The notes under the pieces: generated by a model
Database searches by the model: none
Told to the model about the DNA's origin: nothing
The model's input: only the letters and a program-made list of their open reading frames with translations
Shown: positions 53,576-61,384 of the stretch, piece by piece
Layout of the letters: the number at the start of each line of letters is the position of its first letter
Position numbering within the stretch: position 1 is the first letter of the stretch
Position numbers and translations under genes: made by a program
From: Paludibacter sp.
GTDB taxonomy: Bacteria; Bacteroidota; Bacteroidia; Bacteroidales; Paludibacteraceae
Direction of reading: 5' to 3'
Length of the DNA stretch: 64,000 nucleotides
Assembly (NCBI GenBank): GCA_028710415.1
Contig: JAQTUE010000012.1
Coordinates: 1 to 64,000, forward strand

Positions 53576-54018
53576 TTCTGTTTACCCCCGCTCCCCGCAT
53601 TCGCCACATCGTTAAAGGCATATTTTTCATTGATTAAATTCACGACCTCATCATGAGTAGCGACAGCGGGGGCTATTATCTGCTCGTTGAGTTTTACGGC
53701 GAGTTCTTCAAGCTGAATGTTATGCAGCGCAATAGCCAAATCAACCTCTTCATTGAGGATTCCTCGAAGCGGCCATTCATGCAAAACAAGTACCCCTTTC
53801 GGGATATTTAGCATAGCATCGTCAATAGCTTTGATGATCTCCTTGTTGAGCATCCGCTCTGTGGATGCACTCATTCTCGTTACCCCCATGGGAGTCCAAA
53901 AATCCCTTATGATCCAAACATCCACATCATTAGGCAATTGGGGAAAGATGGGCTTTAGTGCTTCAACGTTTGCCTGCGCAATCTCTGTAGTTATGTTGGT
54001 AATTGGAATTTCAATCAT
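53572..54018 (-). CDS. Hypothetical protein of the four-gene cassette
   Basis: A 148-residue soluble alpha-beta protein (PNDVDVWIIRDFWTPMGVTR, then IPKGVLVLHEWPLRGIL). The start ATG 54018 is chosen because GGAGAG lies 5 bp upstream; it overlaps the HTH gene by 8 bp. The C-terminal tail is Gly/Lys rich (GSGGKQK). No family was recognised. As part of the cassette it is likely to work with the proteasome-like protein. Confidence 0.65.
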   Translation of the reverse strand: MIEIPITNITTEIAQANVEALKPIFPQLPNDVDVWIIRDFWTPMGVTRMSASTERMLNKEIIKAIDDAMLNIPKGVLVLHEWPLRGILNEEVDLAIALHNIQLEELAVKLNEQIIAPAVATHDEVVNLINEKYAFNDVANAGSGGKQK

Positions 54019-54298
54019 TATTCTCTCCGGACATCGAATCCTGTGCATCACCCGATTTAATCTTTCGTATGATCTCTATCGGGTCTACCCCTTTGCCTTT
54101 GAGCTCTACGGATAGTTTTAGGATGATAGCAATATTGTCCGGAACACCTTTTCTGTTAAAGTCGGTCACACGGTTTTTATAAAACCCCATAAGACTTGAG
54201 AACTCGACGCCGTTGAGACCAAGTTGCTCGATTAAAGATTTTGCTTCATCAGGTGTCATGCTGGATATTGATGTCGTTTCTGGTTTATTTTTAAGCAT
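54011..54298 (-). CDS. Small DNA-binding-like (HTH) protein, first gene of the cassette
   Basis: A 95-residue protein. EQLGLNGVEFSSLMGFYKNR followed by VTDFNRKGVPDNIAIILK has the helix-turn-helix layout of small phage or toxin regulators (XRE/Cro-type). The C-terminus is charged. A palindrome AACACAGTGTT (54321-54331) just upstream of its start is a candidate operator. It probably regulates the downstream coupled genes. Confidence 0.65.
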   Translation of the reverse strand: MLKNKPETTSISSMTPDEAKSLIEQLGLNGVEFSSLMGFYKNRVTDFNRKGVPDNIAIILKLSVELKGKGVDPIEIIRKIKSGDAQDSMSGENND

Positions 54299-54320
54299 TA
54301 TTTTCTTTCACAATTTAATT

Positions 54321-54331
54321 AACACAGTGTT
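54321..54331. promoter_or_regulatory. Palindrome upstream of the HTH gene
   Basis: AACAC-A-GTGTT is a perfect 5-bp inverted repeat around one base, placed 23 bp upstream of the ATG of the HTH gene. It is a candidate operator. No clear -35/-10 pair was seen. Confidence 0.4.
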
Positions 54332-54777
54332 TACAAGGCACCTTTTTTGAATTCATCATTCATCGGCTTCATTTGTGAATCGATGATTTTTTGGTTAATA
54401 CTTCTATTGTCTTTATTAATATTTTTAAAAAACTCAACTCGGACATATTCTTTACGCGCAAAATAAGACATTTCTTTATATTTCACTGCGTCGTGTTTCG
54501 GCAGCGTTCCGATCGCATTATTTAGAGGAACAACACTAAAAAGATAGTCGCCTCTTAAATCCATTTTTGTGCGGAATACTGCTCTGCATAGTTGTGTTCC
54601 AGAATCTGTTTCACTATGTCTCGAAATAGCAATTGTGGCGAGATCATCACCGATCTCCCATTTGACTATTCTGTTGAGTTCAAAAACGACTGCCGAATTG
54701 TCACAACTACATGGGGCTTTTATTACTCCGCCGAAGCACATAGTCGTGATTGATAAAAGCAATAAGAATGGCTTCAT
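54331..54777 (-). CDS. Exported protein with CSC cluster
   Basis: A 148-residue exported protein. The signal peptide (MKPFLLLLSITTMCFG) is followed by VIKAPCSCDNSAVV. A Cys-x-Cys cluster thus stands near the mature N-terminus, as in the exported proteins at 7976 and 14795. The mature chain is mixed alpha-beta with a basic, helical C-terminus. Unknown function. It is probably in the run of small genes that begins upstream with the glycine-zipper gene. Confidence 0.7.
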   Translation of the reverse strand: MKPFLLLLSITTMCFGGVIKAPCSCDNSAVVFELNRIVKWEIGDDLATIAISRHSETDSGTQLCRAVFRTKMDLRGDYLFSVVPLNNAIGTLPKHDAVKYKEMSYFARKEYVRVEFFKNINKDNRSINQKIIDSQMKPMNDEFKKGAL

Positions 54778-54797
54778 CCTCTTCTCCTCAGATCAAA

Positions 54798-54974
54798 TTA
54801 ATGGAATATATCTTTGCGTCCACGCTTGGAACGCAATTTCCGTTTTTGTAGTTTCAATCCACGCTTTTTAGATGCCGCAATAAGAGCCTGAATCGCAAAG
54901 CTTTTTCCTTGTGGTCGTGCATAACGAAACGCGTGAGCCTGTAACTCGCCAGCACTAATTCTCAATGCTTCCAT
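54798..54974 (-). CDS. Small highly basic protein
   Basis: A 58-residue protein with a strongly basic C-terminal half (KKRGLKLQKRKLRSKRGRK), probably RNA- or DNA-binding. ATG 54974 is chosen because GAGGG precedes it; a longer form from 55043 would overlap the next gene. Confidence 0.6.
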   Translation of the reverse strand: MEALRISAGELQAHAFRYARPQGKSFAIQALIAASKKRGLKLQKRKLRSKRGRKDIFH

Positions 54975-54993
54975 CTGATGTCCCTCAATAAAA

Positions 54994-55128
54994 TTAATGT
55001 ATGGTCTCTGATTGCTCAGATTTTCCAATATCTTTCCAAACAATAATTACAATGATCGCTAAAACTACAACTATGCCGATCGCAAAAAGATTACTATGTG
55101 CAGCATCTATTAAGCTATCAAATACCAT
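54994..55128 (-). CDS. Small single-pass membrane protein (44 residues)
   Basis: A 44-residue protein with a single hydrophobic helix (FAIGIVVVLAIIVIIVW, about residues 15-31) between a short N-terminus and a charged C-terminus ending ETIH. GAGGAGAG lies upstream of the ATG. It overlaps other-strand noise only. Such small proteins often tune membrane complexes; its partner is unknown. Confidence 0.65.
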   Translation of the reverse strand: MVFDSLIDAAHSNLFAIGIVVVLAIIVIIVWKDIGKSEQSETIH

Positions 55129-55156
55129 AAAACTCTCTCCTCAATTAATTCGGTGC

Positions 55157-55465
55157 TTACACTACCGTTTTGATCTTTGTTTTTGATTTCAAAACTTTCC
55201 AGTCGATGATATTCCCCGCTGCCATATCATGAGTAAGATCAATGTTGTTGATATAGCATGAGGACTTGTCGGTGATCGTTACCAATTCATCATAATCAAC
55301 TGCATAGCGACCCATGTCTCCCTGCCGGAGTGACGTAGATATGATATCTTCAAAAAAGGAATCGTCAATATCTTCTCTATCCAAAGACTTAAACAAAAAC
55401 GTCTCAGTTGCATTCATTGCTCCTGATTCGGCAATAAACTTAACTGTCATGGTAACGCTCAACAT
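55157..55465 (-). CDS. Hypothetical small acidic protein
   Basis: A 102-residue protein with beta-rich ends (MLSVTMTVKFIAESG; DELVTITDKSSCYINN) and an acidic centre (SLDREDIDDSFFEDI). Unknown family. AAGGATCGGATAG precedes the ATG. It is one of the small-gene run between 54.8 and 56.3 kb. Confidence 0.6.
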   Translation of the reverse strand: MLSVTMTVKFIAESGAMNATETFLFKSLDREDIDDSFFEDIISTSLRQGDMGRYAVDYDELVTITDKSSCYINNIDLTHDMAAGNIIDWKVLKSKTKIKTVV

Positions 55466-55482
55466 CTATCCGATCCTTTTAT

Positions 55483-55752
55483 CTATGAATTTATGTGACG
55501 TGCCTTGTTGACACGATTAAGATACGATTTTACACGGGTATCAATCTTTTTTTCGAGTTCTGCTATATTTTCCGCAACCTCTGCTTTTGTGCTTGGTCCG
55601 AAATGCTCTCCATCACGGAGAGCCAAGATTTGTGCCTCGTAATACTTGCGTCCATCGTTTTCAACAATAAAAGTTCGAACCATTAATCCGATCGCCCGGC
55701 TTTTTTTATCAAAGAGACCAGTTTCGATTACCTTCTCTTCAAGTTTTTGCAC
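55483..55752 (-). CDS. Hypothetical small helical protein
   Basis: An 89-residue protein: an N-terminal part with strand (MVRTFIVENDGRKYYEAQIL) and a helical, Lys/Arg-rich C-terminus (ELEKKIDTRVKSYLNRVNKA). The start is probably GTG 55752 with AAGGG 7 bp upstream. Unknown family. Confidence 0.6.
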   Translation of the reverse strand: MQKLEEKVIETGLFDKKSRAIGLMVRTFIVENDGRKYYEAQILALRDGEHFGPSTKAEVAENIAELEKKIDTRVKSYLNRVNKARHINS

Positions 55753-55775
55753 AAGAATACCCTTACTTACTCAAA

Positions 55776-56291
55776 TCAATAGCTATATGTTACAGTAACC
55801 GGGATTTGTTTTAGCGTCTCTCTGCTCTGTACGCGAATGGTTTCTCCACGGAACGTGCCGGTACTCATGTAACCTGTGATCTCTCTGTGGCTTTGTGTAG
55901 TCGGTACACGTTCACATTTGCGGACGATCTGGTAGCTTCCGTTATCTGAAGTATTATACTTGCTGCCAATATTTTTACCCGCCAAGGTTCCCAATACGGC
56001 ACCGCCGACAGTCGCAACCGTTTTACCGGTTCCGCCGCCTACGTTGTGACCGAGCACACCACCAAGTGCACCGCCGACAACTGCACCGATTACATCATTT
56101 GAACCGGAATTACCATCGCTTACCGCTTCTCTTACGTCTCTGCACTGTTCGGTATAGACCTCATCATTTACAGTCGAATAAATCGGGTCTGAATGGGTAA
56201 CGTTGACATACTCAACACTGGAAAAGCCATCCGCGCTTAATGAGACACTTAATAGGGTCGCTAAGACCAATAACAAAGTTGCGATTTTCAT
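55776..56291 (-). CDS. Glycine-zipper envelope protein
   Basis: A 171-residue exported protein. The signal peptide (LLLVLATLLSVSLSADG) is followed by a central glycine zipper (VIGAVVGGALGGVLGHNVGG, about residues 70-110), a two-turn membrane or outer-membrane anchoring motif as in the 17-kDa antigen and SlyB families. C-terminal strands follow (TGTFRGETIRVQSRETLKQI). Such proteins occur in the cell envelope. It has a consensus promoter (56330-56358) and starts a run of small genes going left. Confidence 0.8.
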   Translation of the reverse strand: MKIATLLLVLATLLSVSLSADGFSSVEYVNVTHSDPIYSTVNDEVYTEQCRDVREAVSDGNSGSNDVIGAVVGGALGGVLGHNVGGGTGKTVATVGGAVLGTLAGKNIGSKYNTSDNGSYQIVRKCERVPTTQSHREITGYMSTGTFRGETIRVQSRETLKQIPVTVTYSY

Positions 56292-56329
56292 AATAACTCC
56301 TACGATTTTGAACGTATTTAATCTTTATT

Positions 56330-56358
56330 ATTCTACATCGTTTTTATAGCGTTGTCAA
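56330..56358 (-). promoter_or_regulatory. Promoter of the glycine-zipper gene
   Basis: On the minus strand TTGACA (56358-56353), 17 bp, TAGAAT (56335-56330). The flank AGTAAAAAGGCTTGACAA is shared with the promoter at 45465-45470, but the 20-bp palindrome is absent here. Confidence 0.8.
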
Positions 56359-56425
56359 GCCTTTTTACTTGATTTATCTATTTTTGAAGATATTTCGGGG
56401 GCACGTATCGTTGCGGTAATTGTGT

Positions 56426-56695
56426 TTATATTCTCTCAGCAGTAAAGTCGATATTCCAGTCGATAGCGTAGTGGTTAAAAAGTCCTCTGCAGTATTTACA
56501 GACATTGTGATCGTTGATGATGGCTCTAAGATCTTCCATGCTTCCAACCTCATCACAAACAAAGTCTCTGCCTTCGAACTCGACTCCGCATTCGCTCGCT
56601 AATTTACCCATATCGACACAATGTATTTTTGCTTTTGGGTTTAATTGTCCTGCTACTATGTGATAATTGCGGCTCTTGCATGATTGGACGATCAT
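56426..56695 (-). CDS. Hypothetical small Cys-rich protein
   Basis: An 89-residue protein with five cysteines (IHCVDMGKLASECGVEF, FVCDEVG, CKYCRGLF), possibly a zinc-binding fold (C-x2-C in CKYC). Unknown family. Its start overlaps the upstream stop by 4 bp (ATGA), with GAGGAG as ribosome site. Confidence 0.65.
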   Translation of the reverse strand: MIVQSCKSRNYHIVAGQLNPKAKIHCVDMGKLASECGVEFEGRDFVCDEVGSMEDLRAIINDHNVCKYCRGLFNHYAIDWNIDFTAERI

Positions 56696-57291
56696 ACGCT
56701 CCTCCTGATTGTTTGATGAGGTGATATATGCCGCCCTTGAGCAGATTGCTTAAAATAATTCATTTTTTCTTTTGGTTTGTCGATCGTTTTTAGTGTGTCA
56801 ATGAAGCCGATATCGCCCAACATCTTTACAAGCTCTTGACGTACAAGGTCAAGCTCTTCATATAGGGCAAACCCAGACTCTATGACCGATTCCATAAAGG
56901 ATTCATTATGCTCGTCAAAGAAATCAACCACAATGTCTTTATCTCTTTCACTTAGGCTCAATTCATCTCTAAGGTTCTCGATCAGCTCTGATTCTGTTTG
57001 AAGCCCGTTTGCATCAAGATACATCCATAGATTTTCTAACCAAAACCCAACCGCTACATGATCTACGATCGCACGTTCACCGTTCTTTGATTTTCGTCCG
57101 ACAAAGAAAATGTTCTTGTCTGTAAGAACACTCTCTTTGATTGACATGATGACATCGGCAAGAAGCTTACACCCGCCATCAAGAAAGCCGTGATCCAATC
57201 CGCCGAAATCCCAAAGAAACTGTGCACCGTTCTCTTCACAAAAATGCTTGAGGATGTCTCCGGCTTCATGAATCTTGGATGTGAAAGGCAT
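56692..57291 (-). CDS. Hypothetical protein
   Basis: A 199-residue soluble protein. The N-terminal part is GAQFLWDFGGLDHGF and NIFFVGRKSKNGERAIVDHV (Gly- and aromatic-rich). The middle is acidic and helical (SLSERDKDIVVDFFDEHNES), and the C-terminal tail is basic (HISPHQTIRRSV). No family was recognised. It is coupled to the downstream gene. Confidence 0.65.
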   Translation of the reverse strand: MPFTSKIHEAGDILKHFCEENGAQFLWDFGGLDHGFLDGGCKLLADVIMSIKESVLTDKNIFFVGRKSKNGERAIVDHVAVGFWLENLWMYLDANGLQTESELIENLRDELSLSERDKDIVVDFFDEHNESFMESVIESGFALYEELDLVRQELVKMLGDIGFIDTLKTIDKPKEKMNYFKQSAQGRHISPHQTIRRSV

Positions 57292-57302
57292 GGATCAGAT
57301 TC

Positions 57303-57851
57303 CTATCGACGGGGACTGATGGCGTGTGATGAATTTTCGGGTTTGTCTGTACTGCGTGAAGAAAAATAGTTCTTGCCAGTTGTTTTTTCTACTGCTACAT
57401 CTTCGGTCGGTATTGCTTTATCGCATTTCATTTCATTTGATTCCGTAGGAAACTCCGCTTTTCCAATATTAGGTTGAAATTGTTCATCTAATCGGCAGCA
57501 TGCTTCTTCCCAATCTCCAACTGTAGAATACAAAAAGCCATCTGTTAATACAGCCTTTCTACCTCCTATGTCGTAATACCGATTGCCATTCCAGTCTGTT
57601 TCGACAAGTTTAACCGTCATCCCATTATTCAATTCGAGATCGAACGTCGGTTCTGTTCCGGGGACATACAAATTCTTTTCCTTAACCGGGAACCAAGGTG
57701 TATCTGTTGGTGAAATAAAATATTTCCACCCCCATTTGTCTTGTTCCATGCCAGTTATCGTTCGTAATCCCCAATTAACGCAGTAGTCATTTATGTATGT
57801 TACCTCATCGCCGATTTTGTATTTCGGTTCAACTTCTTCTGATTGTGACAT
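57303..57851 (-). CDS. Hypothetical protein with ISPRR tail
   Basis: A 182-residue protein. The N-terminal part (KYKIGDEVTYINDYCVNWGL and WGWKYFISPTDTPWFPVKEK) looks like a small beta-barrel of the SH3 or KOW sort. The middle is charged, and the C-terminus ends HAISPRR. ATG 57851 is chosen with AAGGACT upstream; an upstream start at 57974 is less likely. It is the first gene of a three-gene operon. Confidence 0.65.
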   Translation of the reverse strand: MSQSEEVEPKYKIGDEVTYINDYCVNWGLRTITGMEQDKWGWKYFISPTDTPWFPVKEKNLYVPGTEPTFDLELNNGMTVKLVETDWNGNRYYDIGGRKAVLTDGFLYSTVGDWEEACCRLDEQFQPNIGKAEFPTESNEMKCDKAIPTEDVAVEKTTGKNYFSSRSTDKPENSSHAISPRR

Positions 57852-58011
57852 AGATAGTCCTTTTTGTGCAGATACACATAATTTGCAAAGCATTATATAA
57901 GTACAGATATGTCGAAAAGTAAAAAAAATGTAATCATATTTTTTGTTTTTAAATTGAATTATTGTACTGTTCACTAATTAATGATAATCACGCAAGAAGA
58001 GAGGGAAACAT

Positions 58012-58743
58012 TTGAATTTTGACTCAATCAAGGCTTTTTTTGGAATGGGGCAAACCAATACGATCAGCAATAAGTCAGATTGCACACATTTGAGCCTGAA
58101 ACAGATCGTCGACAACGCAATCGATGATTTTATGACAAAAGAACCTGACGGCTTGTTTGAGAAGACTCACGATATGATCCATATCTTATTCAGTCTGTTT
58201 ATCGAAGTAGAAGATAAAAAAGATGAATCTCTTTTAATTGATCATCAAACAACAATACTTGGAATACCGGCTGATCGCAATCGAGTATCACAGTATAAAA
58301 GTTGGCTTGATGAAGACCCGCCAACATCAAACATTTATGAGTTGGGATATTATATTGAGGATCTTAATTTGATAATGTACGGGGGAGGAGCTACACATAG
58401 ACTCGCTGCTTTGAACCTGTACTATAGAGATCAGCATCCGCCGTTCATAATGAATGAGCGGAACCTCATCCGTTGTGCGATCAACACGGAAAGGCTTAAC
58501 CGCTATAACCTTTACGAAAATGGACAAATACTTTATTGGCTTGATACGACCGATCCCCTTAACACAATATACAGAAAAGAGCTCACCCCATTGATGTTTG
58601 ACATGATCGCAAATTTGCAGATCCATTATTTTGGTCAGGCGAAATTCATCGACGAAAAAGAAGAGAAGAAGTTTTGCAATGAATGGCAGAATAGAGAGAA
58701 GAGCCCGTTTGATCGGGCTCAGGAACTTTTGAATAAATACTGA
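58012..58743 (+). CDS. Hypothetical protein, possible ParB-like loop
   Basis: A 243-residue plus-strand protein, convergent with the methylase gene. The centre (DLNLIMYGGGATHRLAALNL) resembles the G-x-H-R-x-x-A loop of ParB/Srx-fold proteins, and similar logic applies to the protein at 51927. The start is TTG 58012 behind GAGAGGGAAACA. The 3' end contains a hairpin (58701-58720). No function is certain. Confidence 0.6.
   Translation: MNFDSIKAFFGMGQTNTISNKSDCTHLSLKQIVDNAIDDFMTKEPDGLFEKTHDMIHILFSLFIEVEDKKDESLLIDHQTTILGIPADRNRVSQYKSWLDEDPPTSNIYELGYYIEDLNLIMYGGGATHRLAALNLYYRDQHPPFIMNERNLIRCAINTERLNRYNLYENGQILYWLDTTDPLNTIYRKELTPLMFDMIANLQIHYFGQAKFIDEKEEKKFCNEWQNREKSPFDRAQELLNKY
58701..58720 (+). 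promoter_or_regulatory. Hairpin at the 3' end of the convergent gene
   Basis: GAGCCCG-TTTGAT-CGGGCTC is a perfect 7-bp stem with a 6-nt loop within the last codons of the gene ending at 58743. It may aid termination or mRNA stability between convergent genes. Confidence 0.4.
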
Positions 58744-58759
58744 TGTTGAATGAGCCAAT

Positions 58760-59446
58760 TTATGCGGCTATTTCGCTTTCGTATGTGTTAGAGATGCGAT
58801 TATTCCAGTTGCCAATAATATACGCAGGAGTATAAAACACATCGTACGTTTCCATGGAAAGCGTGTTACCCCATACGACTTTTGCCGGAATGTTTAATAT
58901 GGTCAATTGGATATGACACATTTGGCAAGCCATCAAATCCACATCCTGTGCCTGAACCCAATAGTGGCTTTCGTTAAACCCCGCTCCTCGAAGAACCTCA
59001 TCGGCTGCAATAATCATCCCCCCTGCACCGCACGCCGGCTCGGAAATAGAAAGAAATCCTTTTTCCGCAATAATTTTGCCGATATCTTTTGCACTTCCTA
59101 ACGTGAGCTGGGACATGAACGCCGATATATGATACGGAGTGAAGAATTGTCCTTTGTGGTCACTGCCGAGGTCATTTCTCATGAACGCTTCTCCCAAGAA
59201 ATCTGAATGACATTTATCAAGAGCAAGAACGGTAATAGCAATCAATCTTGCAAACAGGTTTAATTCTTCAGGATTGTACCGTGCTGCGATCGCCAAATAC
59301 TTATCTTCTCTTTCCGGAGAGAACATCACGGCATTCAAAAAAGAGATAGATGCCATGGAGAGAAAATCGCTAAACACTTCCCAACGACTTCTATGTCGTG
59401 CCATTTGCATGAAAATTGAATCAAACTCTTTACTATATGCTTTCAT
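58760..59446 (-). CDS. N6-methylase-like SAM-binding protein lacking NPPY motif
   Basis: A 228-residue protein. GQFFTPYHIS (99-108) and EPACGAGG (136-143) are the FxGxG-type SAM site and helix lead of N6-adenine methylases (HsdM-like). The AQDVDLMACQMC segment, with the acidic strand end, follows. At the place of the catalytic NPP[YF] motif it reads DVFYTPAYIIGNW, so the enzyme either uses an unusual motif or is inactive. Proteins of this shape are common on mobile elements. ATG 59446 is chosen with AGAGGTG upstream. It is the last gene of the long minus operon from 63357. Confidence 0.8.
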   Translation of the reverse strand: MKAYSKEFDSIFMQMARHRSRWEVFSDFLSMASISFLNAVMFSPEREDKYLAIAARYNPEELNLFARLIAITVLALDKCHSDFLGEAFMRNDLGSDHKGQFFTPYHISAFMSQLTLGSAKDIGKIIAEKGFLSISEPACGAGGMIIAADEVLRGAGFNESHYWVQAQDVDLMACQMCHIQLTILNIPAKVVWGNTLSMETYDVFYTPAYIIGNWNNRISNTYESEIAA

Positions 59447-59457
59447 CGTGCACCTCT

Positions 59458-59889
59458 TTAGTATGTTTTCTTCAATGGAGTACGAGAACCGGTTATCTTG
59501 TCGACCATATAGACATCGATCGGATAGCACAAATATAGAGACCCAAGATATTCGCTCATAAGATCGCTTCCGGGCGTGCCGTCTCCCCGAAGTTCTTGAA
59601 CCCGTTTTGTATGTTCAGTCTTTTCAAGTTTATCCGCATGCATTGCGATCAAATCCATAAGAGTCAAACCGTTATCGCCGTTGTATCGCATATCCATGTC
59701 AGAGAGAATCCCGACTGCCGCATAATCTTCGTAATCCATATATCCATCGAGGATATTATTTTGAATATCTCTCAATAGCTCAAAATGTTTTTGAGGATCG
59801 ACCTCATCAGGCAAACCATCATGTTCTAAATCTTCTTTTACGATTTCCAATGAAACCGGAATACGTCGGGTAATAAAATCAAGTAGCAT
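59458..59889 (-). CDS. Acidic hypothetical protein
   Basis: A 143-residue acidic protein (EIVKEDLEHDGLPDEVDPQK; GYMDYEDYAAVGILSDMDMR). Start ATG 59889 is favoured by GGAGGA upstream; it overlaps the previous gene by 11 bp. The C-terminus (GSLYLCYPIDVYMVDKI) is more beta-like. Unknown function. Confidence 0.65.
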   Translation of the reverse strand: MLLDFITRRIPVSLEIVKEDLEHDGLPDEVDPQKHFELLRDIQNNILDGYMDYEDYAAVGILSDMDMRYNGDNGLTLMDLIAMHADKLEKTEHTKRVQELRGDGTPGSDLMSEYLGSLYLCYPIDVYMVDKITGSRTPLKKTY

Positions 59890-60130
59890 ACTGTTGTCCT
59901 CCATGCTTTAAAGCTTCAATTAAAGGGCACGATGAGGTGCCGACCGCCATAGCGTCTTGTTTTACATTATTTCTGATCCATCCCGCCGCTTCCTCCGGGG
60001 TCTCGAATCCAGAACGCAATGTCGCACCCTTCACTCCTTCTTTCCCCATCTGTTCAGGATCGCTGACACAAAACATAACGTGCCCTCCCGCTTTATAGGG
60101 GAAGATAATTAAATTGCTGATTTTCAACAT
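59879..60130 (-). CDS. Hypothetical protein
   Basis: An 83-residue protein (ISNLIIFPYKAGGHVMFCVS, then GVKGATLRSGFETPEEAAGW). Unknown family. It is packed between neighbours with overlap at its end and a 9-bp gap upstream. Confidence 0.6.
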   Translation of the reverse strand: MLKISNLIIFPYKAGGHVMFCVSDPEQMGKEGVKGATLRSGFETPEEAAGWIRNNVKQDAMAVGTSSCPLIEALKHGGQQYAT

Positions 60131-60139
60131 CCCTCACTC

Positions 60140-60406
60140 CTATATGTTTGGAAGCAAATCACATTGCGCTTTGCGTATCCAGTTATCGATTCCGATCCAC
60201 CCGTCTACTTTGTGGACGGCTTCTTTTACGTTGTCGTCGGCATGGTATATCTTTACGAATTCCTTTACGACCTTATCCACATCACCGCATTCAAGAAGAT
60301 CGTCGAACGATCGCCCGAAATGTTCCGACGGTTCAGTTGAACCTGCGGCGGCGAGAACGATTCTTTTTATTTGTTTCGCTTTCGTCTTAGGGCGCATTTT
60401 TTCCAT
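60140..60406 (-). CDS. Hypothetical protein
   Basis: An 88-residue protein with a basic N-terminus (MRPKTKAKQIKRIVLAAAGS) and an acidic helical remainder (DDLLECGDVDKVVKEFVKIY). ATG 60406 has GAGGG 7 bp upstream. Unknown function. Confidence 0.62.
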   Translation of the reverse strand: MEKMRPKTKAKQIKRIVLAAAGSTEPSEHFGRSFDDLLECGDVDKVVKEFVKIYHADDNVKEAVHKVDGWIGIDNWIRKAQCDLLPNI

Positions 60407-60416
60407 TTTCGCACCC

Positions 60417-61139
60417 TCAAATACCATGAACATAATCGATACCGAACGCTTTAGCTTTCATCAGATATTCATCGGTACCTTTGTACTCATCCGTATCGAT
60501 CATTACGTCGTCGTTACGCAACCCCCATGCACCGCTTCGCTCACATTCATCTTTTTCGCTGTCGCCCATGCTTTTAATTGACAAAAGACAAATATTTCCA
60601 CGACTTTCGACGATCCCTTCTGCCTGCGCACGCTGTGCGACCTCATCCATTAATTCTCCAATACTCATGCTGTGAACTACAGCTTCGGCAAACTCTTCAA
60701 GACGTTCCGCATCCTTGGAGATGAGGTTCTTGATCGCATCGCTGTTTTCTTGCTCAAACGGCTCCCATACGGTTGCAATATCAAATACGGATTCGGCTTC
60801 CATGATCGAATCAAAGCTTGGGGCTTCATCATCGCTGATGTAAAACCCGACCGCCATATTCTCAGACAGGGCACGAATGCGCTCTTTAAACGATACCGAC
60901 TCAAACGCCGACGGCTGAAGCGTGTAGTCGTCGATCGTAATCCCCTCCTCTACTTTGTCGCTGTTTTCGCTGAACCATTCGACTCCTTCATACGGATCAG
61001 TAAAAGAAACCCCTTCGGGACAGTTTTTATTTACCCATTCAAGAACATGGGCTTCCATTGCCTTTTTATCTTCAAAGGGGGTGACGCTGCTGATGCCACC
61101 AAAAACAAGGTGGACAATGACTGTGTAAATCGTTTTCAT
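60417..61139 (-). CDS. Acidic hypothetical protein
   Basis: A 240-residue acidic protein (VEWFSENSDKVEEGITIDDY; NDDVMIDTDEYKGTDEYLMK). It lacks a signal peptide and recognisable motifs. A long frame also exists on the opposite strand (60672-61535) but is judged a shadow. This gene is in line with operon neighbours and has a GAGAG ribosome site. It might be a DNA mimic, which is a guess from charge. Confidence 0.65.
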   Translation of the reverse strand: MKTIYTVIVHLVFGGISSVTPFEDKKAMEAHVLEWVNKNCPEGVSFTDPYEGVEWFSENSDKVEEGITIDDYTLQPSAFESVSFKERIRALSENMAVGFYISDDEAPSFDSIMEAESVFDIATVWEPFEQENSDAIKNLISKDAERLEEFAEAVVHSMSIGELMDEVAQRAQAEGIVESRGNICLLSIKSMGDSEKDECERSGAWGLRNDDVMIDTDEYKGTDEYLMKAKAFGIDYVHGI

Positions 61140-61160
61140 ATTTTTCTCTCTTTTGTTGTT

Positions 61161-61382
61161 TTAAATAAAATGGGTTCCCTCTTCAATGCCGTCTCGTTCA
61201 CCGTTCATCCAAGACGAACATCTTTCGGCGGTATCGAAGCAGTATTCATAGCCGTGCTTATCGATGAGGTAATACGGGAACGTTTTCCCGTGTGTTTTTG
61301 TAACTGTTTCGTCTGCTCTGTTGGTCGGGTTGCAGGTCTCCCCTGCTTTGAGTTTAATCAGTGCTTCAAGTATGCTGTCCAC
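61161..61382 (-). CDS. Small hypothetical protein
   Basis: A 73-residue protein with Cys residues (ETCNPTNRADETVTKTHGKT; YCFDTAERCSSWMNG). The start is probably GTG 61382 with GGGAG upstream, immediately after the stop of the preceding gene. Unknown family. Confidence 0.58.
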   Translation of the reverse strand: MDSILEALIKLKAGETCNPTNRADETVTKTHGKTFPYYLIDKHGYEYCFDTAERCSSWMNGERDGIEEGTHFI

Positions 61383-61384
61383 TG

